DNA of 10,228 nucleotides from Bacteroidota bacterium (GTDB lineage Bacteria; Bacteroidota; Bacteroidia; M30B66), in contig JAGQVC010000027.1 of assembly GCA_020438185.1 (NCBI GenBank), positions 1 through 10,228 on the forward strand, given 5' to 3'. Positions within the stretch are counted from its first letter, which is position 1, and every line of letters begins with the position of its first letter. The translations under genes and the position numbers were made by a program. The notes beneath the pieces are model-generated. The model was not told the DNA's origin and did no database searches. It saw only the letters and a list, made by a program, of their open reading frames with translations. Shown piece by piece: positions 1-7,582 of this stretch.

Positions 1-980
1 CTATCGTGGTTGGTGAATTCCCTATTCCTGAAATACCTCAACTGGAAATTCCCGATCCAATTTGTGAGTTTGATGATATTCTGCTTTCTCCGACTGGAGT
101 AACGGGAGATATATTCTGGAGCGGCCCGCAAGGCTTCAACTCAGAAGAGCCTGAAATCAATCTTGAATCAATAAGCACAAGTAACTCAGGTTCGTATCAG
201 CTGTATCAGGTGGAAAATAATTGTCCTTCCGACACATTAAATTTCGCCCTGACAGTTCAGGAACTCCCTCAACCTGAAATTATTGGCGACACAATTATCT
301 GCGAGGGTGAAACCTCAGATTTGGTTGTGCTTAACGGTCCGTACGATTCGGTTACATGGAATACAGGTTCAACGGAAACGTTTTTAGAAGATATTCCGGC
401 AGGCACCTATTCGGTGGAAGTGGTTTCGGGTGGATGCAGCGCCGTTGATACACTTGTGGTAATTGCCGACGAACCGGTTGCACAATTTGTTGTTACTCCC
501 GATACATTGGTCTTTTTAGGGACAGAATTCCAGTTTGCTGATTCTTCAGACACTATCGCAACCGGACTTGTAAATTTCTACTGGGATTTTGACAATGGCG
601 ATTTTGCCGAAGGTAGCTTTGTCAGTTATACCTATCCCGATACCGGAGAGTACGCTGTAGTTTACACCGTTGTAAACGAGAATGGTTGTGTTGATACGGT
701 AATCTCGAATGTTTATGTAATCAGAGATATTATTGTGCCCAATGCATTTTCACCCAACGGAGACGGCATAAATGACTTTTTTGTGGTGAAGTACCTTGAG
801 ATTTATCCCAACTCGTATTTGGTGATTTATAACCGATGGGGTAACCGGATTTATGAAAATTCAAATTACCAGAACGACTGGGACGGAGAGGATTTTCCGT
901 CGGGGACTTATTTCTTTGTGTTGCAGCCCGGTACCACGAACCAGACTTTCAAAGGCTCCCTGTTTCTGAGCCGGGAATAG
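1..980 (+). CDS. Secreted Ig-like/PKD adhesin-type protein with T9SS type B (gliding-motility-associated) C-terminal domain, 5'-truncated
   Basis: This is the C-terminal part of a large extracellular protein; the frame is already open at base 3, so the real start lies outside the window. Residues are counted from the GTG at 6. Two Ig-like domains are visible: residues about 12-86 (Cys20, Trp38 in a WSGPQGF motif, Tyr64, Cys73) and about 87-155 (Cys99, Trp118, Tyr135, Cys144). A PKD domain follows at about 156-240, with the core WDFDNGD at 193-199. Residues 243-324 match the CHU_C / gliding-motility-associated C-terminal domain: VPNAFSPNGDGINDFF at 244-259, NRWGNRIYEN at 276-285, SGTYFF at 299-304, and a GSLFL ending. 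In Bacteroidota this domain directs export by the type IX secretion system and attachment at, or release from, the cell surface. Domain order suggests an adhesin or matrix protein, but the ligand cannot be read. The downstream gene has its own promoter, so this is probably the last gene of its unit. Confidence 0.9.
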   Translation, partial: IVVGEFPIPEIPQLEIPDPICEFDDILLSPTGVTGDIFWSGPQGFNSEEPEINLESISTSNSGSYQLYQVENNCPSDTLNFALTVQELPQPEIIGDTIICEGETSDLVVLNGPYDSVTWNTGSTETFLEDIPAGTYSVEVVSGGCSAVDTLVVIADEPVAQFVVTPDTLVFLGTEFQFADSSDTIATGLVNFYWDFDNGDFAEGSFVSYTYPDTGEYAVVYTVVNENGCVDTVISNVYVIRDIIVPNAFSPNGDGINDFFVVKYLEIYPNSYLVIYNRWGNRIYENSNYQNDWDGEDFPSGTYFFVLQPGTTNQTFKGSLFLSRE

Positions 981-1060
981 TTTTCATTTTTATAAGCTTT
1001 GTGCGCAATCCGTTATTTAAGGCGGAAATAAGCTGCTAATCAAAAGGGAGTTTATTCAAG

Positions 1061-1095
1061 CGGCCGGTTATAATTTTTATTCCGGCCTTCGGCCG
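1061..1095. repeat. GC-rich inverted repeats between the adhesin and receptor genes
   Basis: GGCCGG at 1062-1067 can pair with CCGGCC at 1082-1087 across a 14-base A/T-rich loop. Alternatively CGGCC at 1083-1087 pairs with GGCCG at 1091-1095 across TTC. The two stems exclude each other. Neither is followed by a T-run, so a standard intrinsic terminator is not shown. The site lies upstream of the receptor promoter and could end the adhesin transcript or bind a protein; this is inference. Confidence 0.3.
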
Positions 1096-1103
1096 ATGAT
1101 AAC

Positions 1104-1133
1104 TTTGAAAGAAGCAATTCCTGATTATCTTTG
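1104..1133 (+). promoter_or_regulatory. Bacteroidota-type promoter of the TonB-dependent receptor
   Basis: TTTG at 1104-1107 (-33 element), an 18-base spacer, and TATCTTTG at 1126-1133, an exact match to the TAnnTTTG -7 consensus of the primary sigma factor of Bacteroidota. Transcription would start near 1138-1140, about 20 bases before the ATG at 1161. This rules out the in-frame TTG at 1131, which sits inside the -7 element. A second TAnnTTTG match (TAACTTTG, 1100-1107) overlaps the -33 element but has no good -33 of its own. Confidence 0.7.
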
Positions 1134-1160
1134 GAATTGTTCAAATTCCGTGAGTTTTCT

Positions 1161-3956
1161 ATGCGATTGACTTTTATTTTATTGATTTTCATAGGTTTTA
1201 ATTCTGTACTTCAGGCTCAGTCGCTTCAGGGAAGCATTAAAGATTCCAAATCGGGCGAAGCCCTGATTGGCGCAACTGCAATAATAAAAGGTACAACAAA
1301 TGGAGCCCGCGCTGATTTGGATGGAAATTTCGTGATTGCCAATCCCGGAAACCCACCCTTTACTCTCGTTGTGTCATTTGTGGGGTATAAAACCACCGAA
1401 ATTCAGATTACATCACTTGATAAGCCTGTGGCAATCAGGTTAGGCACCAACGAAGAAGTGCTCAAGGAAGTTGAAATTATTGACACCAGGCTTACCGAAA
1501 AACAAAGGGAATCACCTCTCACCGTTGAAGCGCTTGACCTTTTGGCAATCAAGGAAACCCCTGCGGCCAATTTTTATGACGGTCTTGGCTCTCTCAAAGG
1601 TGTTGACCTGACAGCTGCCAGCCTGGGTTTTAAAATCATTAATACCAGAGGGTTTAATTCTACTTCTCCGGTTAGGTCACTTCAGATTATTGATGGGGTT
1701 GATAATCAGGCGCCTGGCTTGAATTTTTCTCTGGGCAATTTTCTGGGTTCATCCGAACTCGATGTTCAAAAAGTGGATATAATCGTAGGTGCTTCTTCAG
1801 CATTTTACGGCCCGAATGCATTTAACGGAGTAATCAGTATGACTACAAAAAATCCGTTCGATTACACCGGGCTTTCGGTTCAGGCAAAAGTTGGCGAACG
1901 CGAGCTTTTTGAAACCTCGCTGCGCTGGGCGCAGAAATTTCAAAATAAGGATTCGGTGGATAAATTCGCATATAAAGTGAATTTGTCATTTATGCGGGCG
2001 CTTGACTGGCAGGCCAACAATATGAACCCTACTGACCAGTCACTTACAGACGCCACTAATCCCGGCGGCTACGACGCCGTAAACCGCTATGGAGACGAAG
2101 AATTGGGAGGTTACCAGTTTAACTTTGCAAGCAGCCCTTTATCCAAAAGCACCTTCCCCGGTTTGGGAGTTATTTACCGCAATGGTTACAACGAAAAAGA
2201 CCTGGTTGATTACAATACGCATAACCTGAAGCTGAATGCCGCCTTGCATTATCGTTTCAAACCCGATCTGGAGCTGATTATGAGTTCAAACTTCGGAACC
2301 GGAACAACGATTTATCAGGGCGAAAACCGTTTCAGATTGCAGGATATCCTGTTTTACCAGAATAAAGTTGAGTTGAATAAAAAAGACAAGTTTTTTATAC
2401 GGGCTTATGCAACTAACGAAGACGCTGGAAACAGCTATGATGCGGTTGTGACCGCTTTTGAATTGCAGAATTTATCGAAAACTAACGATGAATTTAAAAG
2501 CGATTATCAAACAGCTTGGACAGCCGGGAGTTTGAATTCAATCCGGTTTAAGATTAAAAGTTTACCGGGCTATCCTTCCCCTTTTAATGAGCAAACCTAC
2601 GATTCGCTGATGCTGGTGTATCGCGATACCCTGGTTAAATATCACGGAATAGCCCGCAGTAGGGCCAATTCAGGATTGGCAATTGACCAGAATGATTTTT
2701 ATGAAGTGGGAACTGCACGCTTTGATTCAGCTGTAGCAGCAATAAAAAGCCGGACTCTGGCTGATAAAGGCAGCCTTTTGAAAGACAGATCCGCATTGTA
2801 TCATGTTCACGGAGAATTTAAGCAGAAGTTGTGGAAAGAAGCAGGAATGACAATGGGAGCTAATTTCAGACAATACCGGCCTAATTCATCAGGAACAATT
2901 TTCAGCGATACGCTGATGATTGACCGAATTGAAAATGGAGATACCCTTTACAAACGCAACGTGATTAAAAACAATGAGTTTGGTGCTTACCTTGGTCTGC
3001 AGCAGGAATTACTGGCGAAAAGACTCCGCTTAAATGCAACCCTGCGGGTTGATAAAAATCAAAATTTCGATTATATCTCAACGCAAAGTTTTTCGGCAGT
3101 TTACACAATTAACAACAACCACACTTTCAGGGCTGTGTATTCATCTGCTATCCGAAACCCAACATTGCAGGACCAGTATCTTTATTATAATGTAGGGCGT
3201 GCCATCCTGATTGGGAATATTACAGGTCGCGACTCTTTAATCACGGTTCCTTCGTTTTTCGATTATCTGGAAAACCTGAATACAGCGGAATTACAGTATT
3301 TCAATGTAGATCCGATAAAACCGGAGAAAGTGAGAACCTTCGAGTTTGGTTATCGGGGAACCTGGTTTAAGCGCTTGTTTGTAGATATGAGTTATTATAA
3401 ATCGCGCTACACCGACTTTATCGGATATAAAATCGGGCTGGATGTTAAATTCCAAAGCTTCGGTCTGCCGGATATTCAGGCTTACCGCCTTGCTGCAAAT
3501 ACCAATGATATAGTGTTTACACAAGGCTTCTCAGCCGGAATGAATTTCTATTTTGCAGATAAATATGCAATCAACGGGAATTATTCCTGGAATGTAATCA
3601 GCAGACCTGACAGCACCGATGAAATCATAACGGCGTACAATACGCCCGAGAACAAATACAACATCGGAATTAACGGACGCAATATTAAATTACCCTGGAT
3701 TAAGGGAGAGAATTTTGGTTTTAATGTGAATTACAAATGGGTTCAGGGCTTTACCTTCGAAGGCGCTCCTCAGTTTACCGGATCTATACCTTCGTATGGG
3801 TTAACCGATGCCCAGATTAACTGGAATATTAAAAAATGGAAAACCATTGTAAAACTTGGCGCATCTAACATTCTGAACAATAAGGTTTACATGGTGTATG
3901 GCGGACCTCTCATTGGAAGACTTGGATATTTCTCAGTTAGTGTTGATATCCCTTAA
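1161..3956 (+). CDS. TonB-dependent outer-membrane receptor with N-terminal carboxypeptidase-regulatory-like domain
   Basis: Product of 931 residues, a usual length for the Bacteroidota receptor class. The ATG at 1161 gives a clean signal peptide (Arg2, hydrophobic 3-17, likely cleavage near VLQA-Q at 16-20); the frame also runs back to a TTG at 1131, but that lies in the promoter. Residues about 21-95 form a CarboxypepD_reg-like domain (GSIKDSKSGEALIGATAIIKG, then DLDGNF and SFVGYKT). The plug is about 113-232, with NTRGFNS at 161-167 and VGASSAFYGPNAFNGVI at 209-225. The remainder is a 22-strand-type beta barrel, ending LGASNILNNKVY and a last strand with GYFSVSVDIP. The terminal residue is proline rather than the common aromatic, a small oddity. 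Such receptors import large or scarce nutrients using TonB-ExbBD energy; the substrate cannot be told from sequence. No SusD-like partner gene adjoins it, so it is not a standard SusCD pair. The next gene, 105 bases downstream, encodes a secreted hydrolase-like protein and may be functionally linked. Confidence 0.93.
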   Translation: MRLTFILLIFIGFNSVLQAQSLQGSIKDSKSGEALIGATAIIKGTTNGARADLDGNFVIANPGNPPFTLVVSFVGYKTTEIQITSLDKPVAIRLGTNEEVLKEVEIIDTRLTEKQRESPLTVEALDLLAIKETPAANFYDGLGSLKGVDLTAASLGFKIINTRGFNSTSPVRSLQIIDGVDNQAPGLNFSLGNFLGSSELDVQKVDIIVGASSAFYGPNAFNGVISMTTKNPFDYTGLSVQAKVGERELFETSLRWAQKFQNKDSVDKFAYKVNLSFMRALDWQANNMNPTDQSLTDATNPGGYDAVNRYGDEELGGYQFNFASSPLSKSTFPGLGVIYRNGYNEKDLVDYNTHNLKLNAALHYRFKPDLELIMSSNFGTGTTIYQGENRFRLQDILFYQNKVELNKKDKFFIRAYATNEDAGNSYDAVVTAFELQNLSKTNDEFKSDYQTAWTAGSLNSIRFKIKSLPGYPSPFNEQTYDSLMLVYRDTLVKYHGIARSRANSGLAIDQNDFYEVGTARFDSAVAAIKSRTLADKGSLLKDRSALYHVHGEFKQKLWKEAGMTMGANFRQYRPNSSGTIFSDTLMIDRIENGDTLYKRNVIKNNEFGAYLGLQQELLAKRLRLNATLRVDKNQNFDYISTQSFSAVYTINNNHTFRAVYSSAIRNPTLQDQYLYYNVGRAILIGNITGRDSLITVPSFFDYLENLNTAELQYFNVDPIKPEKVRTFEFGYRGTWFKRLFVDMSYYKSRYTDFIGYKIGLDVKFQSFGLPDIQAYRLAANTNDIVFTQGFSAGMNFYFADKYAINGNYSWNVISRPDSTDEIITAYNTPENKYNIGINGRNIKLPWIKGENFGFNVNYKWVQGFTFEGAPQFTGSIPSYGLTDAQINWNIKKWKTIVKLGASNILNNKVYMVYGGPLIGRLGYFSVSVDIP

Positions 3957-3977
3957 GAATGTTTAATTCTTTTTAAG
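3955..3977 (+). terminator. Weak A/T-rich hairpin after the receptor gene
   Basis: AAGAAT (3955-3960), loop GTTTA, ATTCTT (3966-3971), followed by TTTAAGTTTT. The stem is six pairs with only one G-C pair and overlaps the stop codon, so it would be a leaky terminator at best. It may partly separate the receptor from the hydrolase-like gene. Confidence 0.25.
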
Positions 3978-4013
3978 TTTTAACTGAACAACACTACCAC
4001 AATAGTTGATATA

Positions 4014-4041
4014 TTGCGGTCTGTAACGAAGAATAAATTTC
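4014..4041 (+). promoter_or_regulatory. Possible promoter of the hydrolase-like gene
   Basis: TTG at 4014-4016, a 17-base spacer, and TAAATTTC at 4034-4041, which matches seven of eight positions of TAnnTTTG. It lies 20 bases before the ATG at 4062, like the better promoters in this window. The mismatch at the final G lowers confidence. Confidence 0.35.
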
Positions 4042-4061
4042 GAATCAACAAACCCTTAATT

Positions 4062-5777
4062 ATGAAACAATTTTTTACCACTGCATGTGTCGGATTGTTG
4101 CTGTTTTCGGCTGGCAATATGAAGGCTCAGCGTTATTTAACAGAAGTTTTCACTGATGCCGAAATTACAATCACAAATGATGTGGTTTATGGTGAGAACA
4201 TTTCCATTGAAAACACGGTGCTTCAGGCACTGGCCGGTATTAACCCTCCTGCTGCTCCTGATACCGCTTCTTTGCTGATGGATATTTATCAGCCCAGTCA
4301 GTCAGTAGATACTGAAACAGAGCGCCCGCTTATTGTTTACCTTCCTACCGGAAACTTTCTTCCTCCGGTTGTAAATGGTGCTGCTACCGGTACCCGCAAG
4401 GATAGTTCTGCGGTTAACATTGCAAAACTAATGGCCAAGCGCGGTTATGTTTGTATTGTTGCTGAATATCGCAAGGGCTGGAACCCCGTTTCACCTTCAC
4501 AGCTTGTTAGAACAGGAACAATTCTGAATGCAGCTTACAAAGGGCAGCAGGATTCCAAAGCTGCTGTGCGTTTTATGCGTGCGAATGCAGCAACTTATAA
4601 AATTGCTACCGATAAGGTTGCACTAATTGGAGAAGGAACCGGAGGATATGTTGCCATGGCGCATGCTTTCCTTGATCAACCATGGAAAATTTCAAGACTT
4701 CCGGGTATTGGAGATAACAAGTTTCTGCGCACTGAAAACCCGGATTCATCGGTAGTTGATACCAACCGTGTTGGAAATTTTGACGGAACCAATAATATTC
4801 CGCTTAACCTGGCAGCATTCGCTATGACAGGCGATTTCACAAAAGTTACCGGTAACGTTGCCAACAACCCGAATCAAGATTCTGATGCACAACTTGTGAT
4901 TAATCTGGGTGGTGCTCTTGGTGATACTTCATGGATTGATCCGGGTCAGATTCCAATGATTGGAATTCATGCTGTTCGTGATCCTAATGCACCTTATCAG
5001 ATTGGTGACGTAATTGTTCCAACTACCGGTGATATTGTTATTCCATTTGCATCGGGAGCCGGATTTAACGTACAAAAAGCTGATGGTTATGGCAACAATG
5101 CATCGTTCGCTAATAAAATTTACCCAGATCCTATTACAGCTGCGGTTGAAGCTCGTTACAATACCAGCGTTTCATTCGTAGGTTCAACAATGCCTGTTGG
5201 TTCAGGAAAAGGACTTCTTCCATTCATCCTTCCGGAAAACCCAACGTATCCATTCAACCACGGAAGCCCTTGGCAATTCTGGAGTTCTACATCTCCACAG
5301 GCAATGGCTACCTCAACTACTCCAAATCCGGGAAATCCAGGATCTAACTTCACAATTCATGAATTGGGTAGTCTAAGCAATCCTTTCATGGCTCAGGGAG
5401 ATGCTGTTGGCCGCAGTGCTGCACTAACTTACATTGACACGGTAATGGAATACATTAACCCAAGAATCGTTTGTGCACTTGGCCTGCCTGAGTGTGATAA
5501 CTTCGAAACTATTGGTTTCAATGAAGTTGTGGTTGAAGACTTATTTGTTGTCTATCCGAATCCTTCACATGATTTCGTTAACATTCATGTTAAAGCGGGT
5601 GTTGCAGCGCTCAAAACCGTTCGTGTATTCGATATGACCGGTCGTGAGGTGTTTGCTCAAACAGGTTTGAATCAACCTAAATTGCAAATCAACCGTGAAG
5701 GGCTTTCATCGGGAGTGTATTTTGCAACTGTTGAAACGACTGCCGGAACCTCACAGGTTCGCTTCGTTTTTAACTAA
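4062..5777 (+). CDS. Secreted alpha/beta-hydrolase (carboxylesterase-like) protein with T9SS type A sorting domain; catalytic serine apparently lost
   Basis: Product of 571 residues. The ATG at 4062 gives a good signal peptide (Lys2, hydrophobic 8-17, likely cleavage after NMKAQ at 19-23); an upstream in-frame TTG at 4014 would bury it. Residues about 86-320 resemble the carboxylesterase / BD-FAE branch of alpha/beta hydrolases: PLIVYLPTGNF (89-99), LMAKRGYVCIVAEYRKGW (123-140), QDSKAAVRFMRANAATY (163-179), KVALIGEGTGGYVAMA (185-200), PMIGIHAVRDPNAPY (298-312). The nucleophile elbow is usually GxSxG; here it is G190-E-G192-T-G194, with glycine at the serine position. The oxyanion HGGGF is replaced by PTGNF at 95-99. 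A region without recognised motifs spans 320-490, with a probable Cys471-Cys478 pair. Residues 495-571 are a T9SS type A sorting domain (VYPNPSHDFVNI, RVFDMTGREV, LSSGVYFATVET), predicting export to the cell surface or medium. It follows the receptor gene, so a binding role linked to uptake is plausible. Fold and secretion are well supported; loss of catalysis is inferred. Confidence 0.88.
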   Translation: MKQFFTTACVGLLLFSAGNMKAQRYLTEVFTDAEITITNDVVYGENISIENTVLQALAGINPPAAPDTASLLMDIYQPSQSVDTETERPLIVYLPTGNFLPPVVNGAATGTRKDSSAVNIAKLMAKRGYVCIVAEYRKGWNPVSPSQLVRTGTILNAAYKGQQDSKAAVRFMRANAATYKIATDKVALIGEGTGGYVAMAHAFLDQPWKISRLPGIGDNKFLRTENPDSSVVDTNRVGNFDGTNNIPLNLAAFAMTGDFTKVTGNVANNPNQDSDAQLVINLGGALGDTSWIDPGQIPMIGIHAVRDPNAPYQIGDVIVPTTGDIVIPFASGAGFNVQKADGYGNNASFANKIYPDPITAAVEARYNTSVSFVGSTMPVGSGKGLLPFILPENPTYPFNHGSPWQFWSSTSPQAMATSTTPNPGNPGSNFTIHELGSLSNPFMAQGDAVGRSAALTYIDTVMEYINPRIVCALGLPECDNFETIGFNEVVVEDLFVVYPNPSHDFVNIHVKAGVAALKTVRVFDMTGREVFAQTGLNQPKLQINREGLSSGVYFATVETTAGTSQVRFVFN

Positions 5778-5798
5778 TTTCATTTGAATATGTAATTG

Positions 5799-5827
5799 AA
5801 AGTCCTTCCTTTTGGAAGGACTTTTTT
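5799..5827 (+). terminator. Strong intrinsic terminator after the hydrolase-like gene
   Basis: Eleven-pair perfect stem, AAAGTCCTTCC (5799-5809) with GGAAGGACTTT (5814-5824), tetraloop TTTT, and T-run 5822-5827. It lies 21 bases after the hydrolase stop. Its T-run ends only four bases before the ATG at 5832 of the next gene, so it also occupies the whole leader of that gene. Confidence 0.9.
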
Positions 5828-5831
5828 ATTT

Positions 5832-7532
5832 ATGCTACGTAGTAGATTCGTAATTCCTGCCTTAGCGATTGTGCTTATTCTGTTGCGCTGGGTTTTCCCG
5901 GAGGCCGACCCTGCGTGGTTTAAAGGGCTGGACGACCTGCACGACGAAACCTGGTGGGCCGAAAATGCCCGAAGACATTTGCTGACCGGTAGCTGGATGT
6001 GGGATGAATACGCCGGAGCACTTGCCTCCGGACCACTAACTGCTTTCTGGCACTTTGTAAGCTTCCGGTTATTCGGAATTTCCTTTTTCAGTCTGAGGCT
6101 ATTTTCTCTGATTCCAGCCACAATAACAGGAGTTTTACTAATTCGAAATCGCGTCTTCAAAGTGGCAGGCTACCCTATTTTACTGCTTGTGATCAGCTCG
6201 GGAGGCTTATTCGCTTTGTCCCGGATTGCCTATGTGGAAAGCATGCTTTTGTGCTGTTTTTTATCCGCTCTTGCTTTGAGCAGAAATATGACAGTTAAAT
6301 CTGCAATTGCAGGTGCCTTCCTGCTTGTCGCAGGGATGTTGTTTAAGGGCTCTTTTGTTTATTTAGCCGCTCCGCTTCTTCTTTGGATTCTGATTGATTC
6401 AAAAACACCAGCGAAGGTTAGATATTACTGGCTGGGTAGCTTTTCTGTGCTTAGCATTCTTGCAGTTGTGTTCTATTTTTTGCCCAACCGGGATTTATTC
6501 AGTGAATACACAGGTTATTTTAGCGCAAACAGTTACAGTATCAAGGAGCTCCTCCATCCGGGCGGATGGATAGCCCGACTGGTATGGCTGCCTGCAAAAG
6601 AAACACTGGCTGCGCCATTTGCAGGTTGGGTAATCATTCTATTTATTGTTGTTCAAATAAAAAATGGCTTTAATGCAGAGCGAGGAAGCTTTTCAATGCT
6701 TTTGTGGTTCTGCCTGATGGCTGTTCTTGCTTCAGACTTCTCTGACCGCCGGCTGGTATTTTTATTTGTATTACCGGCACTGGCCATTTCGGACCTGCAA
6801 GATGCAAACAGGCCGGATTTCAAGCGAACCATAGCAGCCTCCTTTTTTCTGGCTTTGCCAATTTTACAATATGTTACACCGGCGGGCCTCAGCAACAGCG
6901 AATTGTTAACGTTCTATCTTTTACCTGGTGGCTTATTATTGCTGATAATTGTTGCGGCTAAATTCGCAGAAACCAAAGTCCTCAAATACAAAGGAATGCA
7001 TTCCCCGGTCTTAATACTCGCCAGTTGTATTATGGCGCATAGTATTATATACCATACTTCGCTCAACTGGGCATCACATGCGGCAATTGGCTTTGTTCCT
7101 GTGTATTGCTTACAGCTCGTTTTGCTTGCGGCTTTACTTTATCGCTGCCTGCGGCAGGATGAATATGCCCGAAACCTGTTTGTTTATTCGCTGGTACTCG
7201 CTCAAACAGTGGTTAGTTTTCTTGCTGTTTCCAATTCGGCGTTTTCTATTCGAAACAAGGCTAATCAATTTGCTGCTTTATATCCGACCGAAGTTCGTTT
7301 CAGGGGAAATCCGCAAGCGCTTGAGCTATTGTTTTTAAGCGGAGCACTAACCAATTTCACCGAAAGCGCAAAAGATTCAAGTTGCAAAACACCGGCATTG
7401 TACCTTTGGGATAAAAATCTTGTTGATTCAGTAAAAACTATGGCCATCAACGGTTGTTTTACCAGTGTTGAAAGCGATAGTCTTGTACCCGGCCCGGCAG
7501 GATTCCGGATGTCGTATTATTTCATGAGGTAG
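5832..7532 (+). CDS. GT-C fold integral-membrane glycosyltransferase (PMT/ArnT-like)
   Basis: Product of 566 residues, about the usual 500-600 for this class. The ATG at 5832 is chosen because the in-frame TTG at 5796 lies before and partly in the terminator hairpin. Transmembrane segment 1 is residues 6-22. The first periplasmic loop then carries DDLHDETWWAENARRHLLTG (34-53), where D38-E39 fit the acidic motif of GT-C enzymes. EYAGALASGPLTAFW (59-73) sits where the KPPL motif of ArnT/GT39 proteins is usually found, but the lysine is absent. About ten further hydrophobic segments run to about 475, then a soluble tail of about 85 residues with Cys508 and Cys542. Such enzymes take a sugar from a polyprenyl-phosphate carrier and pass it to a lipid, glycan or protein on the periplasmic face of the inner membrane; donor and acceptor cannot be told. 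No convincing promoter was found before it, so expression may depend on read-through of the terminator. It differs clearly from the other GT-C enzyme at the window's right end. Confidence 0.8.
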   Translation: MLRSRFVIPALAIVLILLRWVFPEADPAWFKGLDDLHDETWWAENARRHLLTGSWMWDEYAGALASGPLTAFWHFVSFRLFGISFFSLRLFSLIPATITGVLLIRNRVFKVAGYPILLLVISSGGLFALSRIAYVESMLLCCFLSALALSRNMTVKSAIAGAFLLVAGMLFKGSFVYLAAPLLLWILIDSKTPAKVRYYWLGSFSVLSILAVVFYFLPNRDLFSEYTGYFSANSYSIKELLHPGGWIARLVWLPAKETLAAPFAGWVIILFIVVQIKNGFNAERGSFSMLLWFCLMAVLASDFSDRRLVFLFVLPALAISDLQDANRPDFKRTIAASFFLALPILQYVTPAGLSNSELLTFYLLPGGLLLLIIVAAKFAETKVLKYKGMHSPVLILASCIMAHSIIYHTSLNWASHAAIGFVPVYCLQLVLLAALLYRCLRQDEYARNLFVYSLVLAQTVVSFLAVSNSAFSIRNKANQFAALYPTEVRFRGNPQALELLFLSGALTNFTESAKDSSCKTPALYLWDKNLVDSVKTMAINGCFTSVESDSLVPGPAGFRMSYYFMR

Positions 7533-7555
7533 CACACTAAATTGAAGAATTTTAT

Positions 7556-7563
7556 CATCTTTG
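7556..7563 (+). promoter_or_regulatory. Possible -7 element before the first lipoprotein gene
   Basis: CATCTTTG matches seven of eight positions of TAnnTTTG and ends 19 bases before the ATG at 7583, the same distance as for the paralogous gene downstream. No TTG lies at the proper -33 spacing (the nearest, 7542-7544, is only 11 bases away). The gene may therefore be co-transcribed with the glycosyltransferase 50 bases upstream. Confidence 0.25.
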
Positions 7564-7582
7564 CGATAATCACCACAAGCAT

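Noticed and set aside
5779..5786. TTCATTTG as a -7 element for the glycosyltransferase gene
   Set aside because: It mismatches the conserved A of TAnnTTTG, has no TTG at -33 spacing, and its transcript would have to pass the strong terminator.
5780..6160. Open frame of 126 codons on the minus strand
   Set aside because: It lies opposite the terminator and the start of the glycosyltransferase gene, has low-complexity basic/Ser-rich sequence, and no recognisable motif; a shadow of the real gene.
7078..7338. Open frame of 86 codons on the plus strand, Cys- and Phe-rich
   Set aside because: It is frame-shifted within the hydrophobic glycosyltransferase gene, which stays open throughout; no sign that it is a separate membrane protein.
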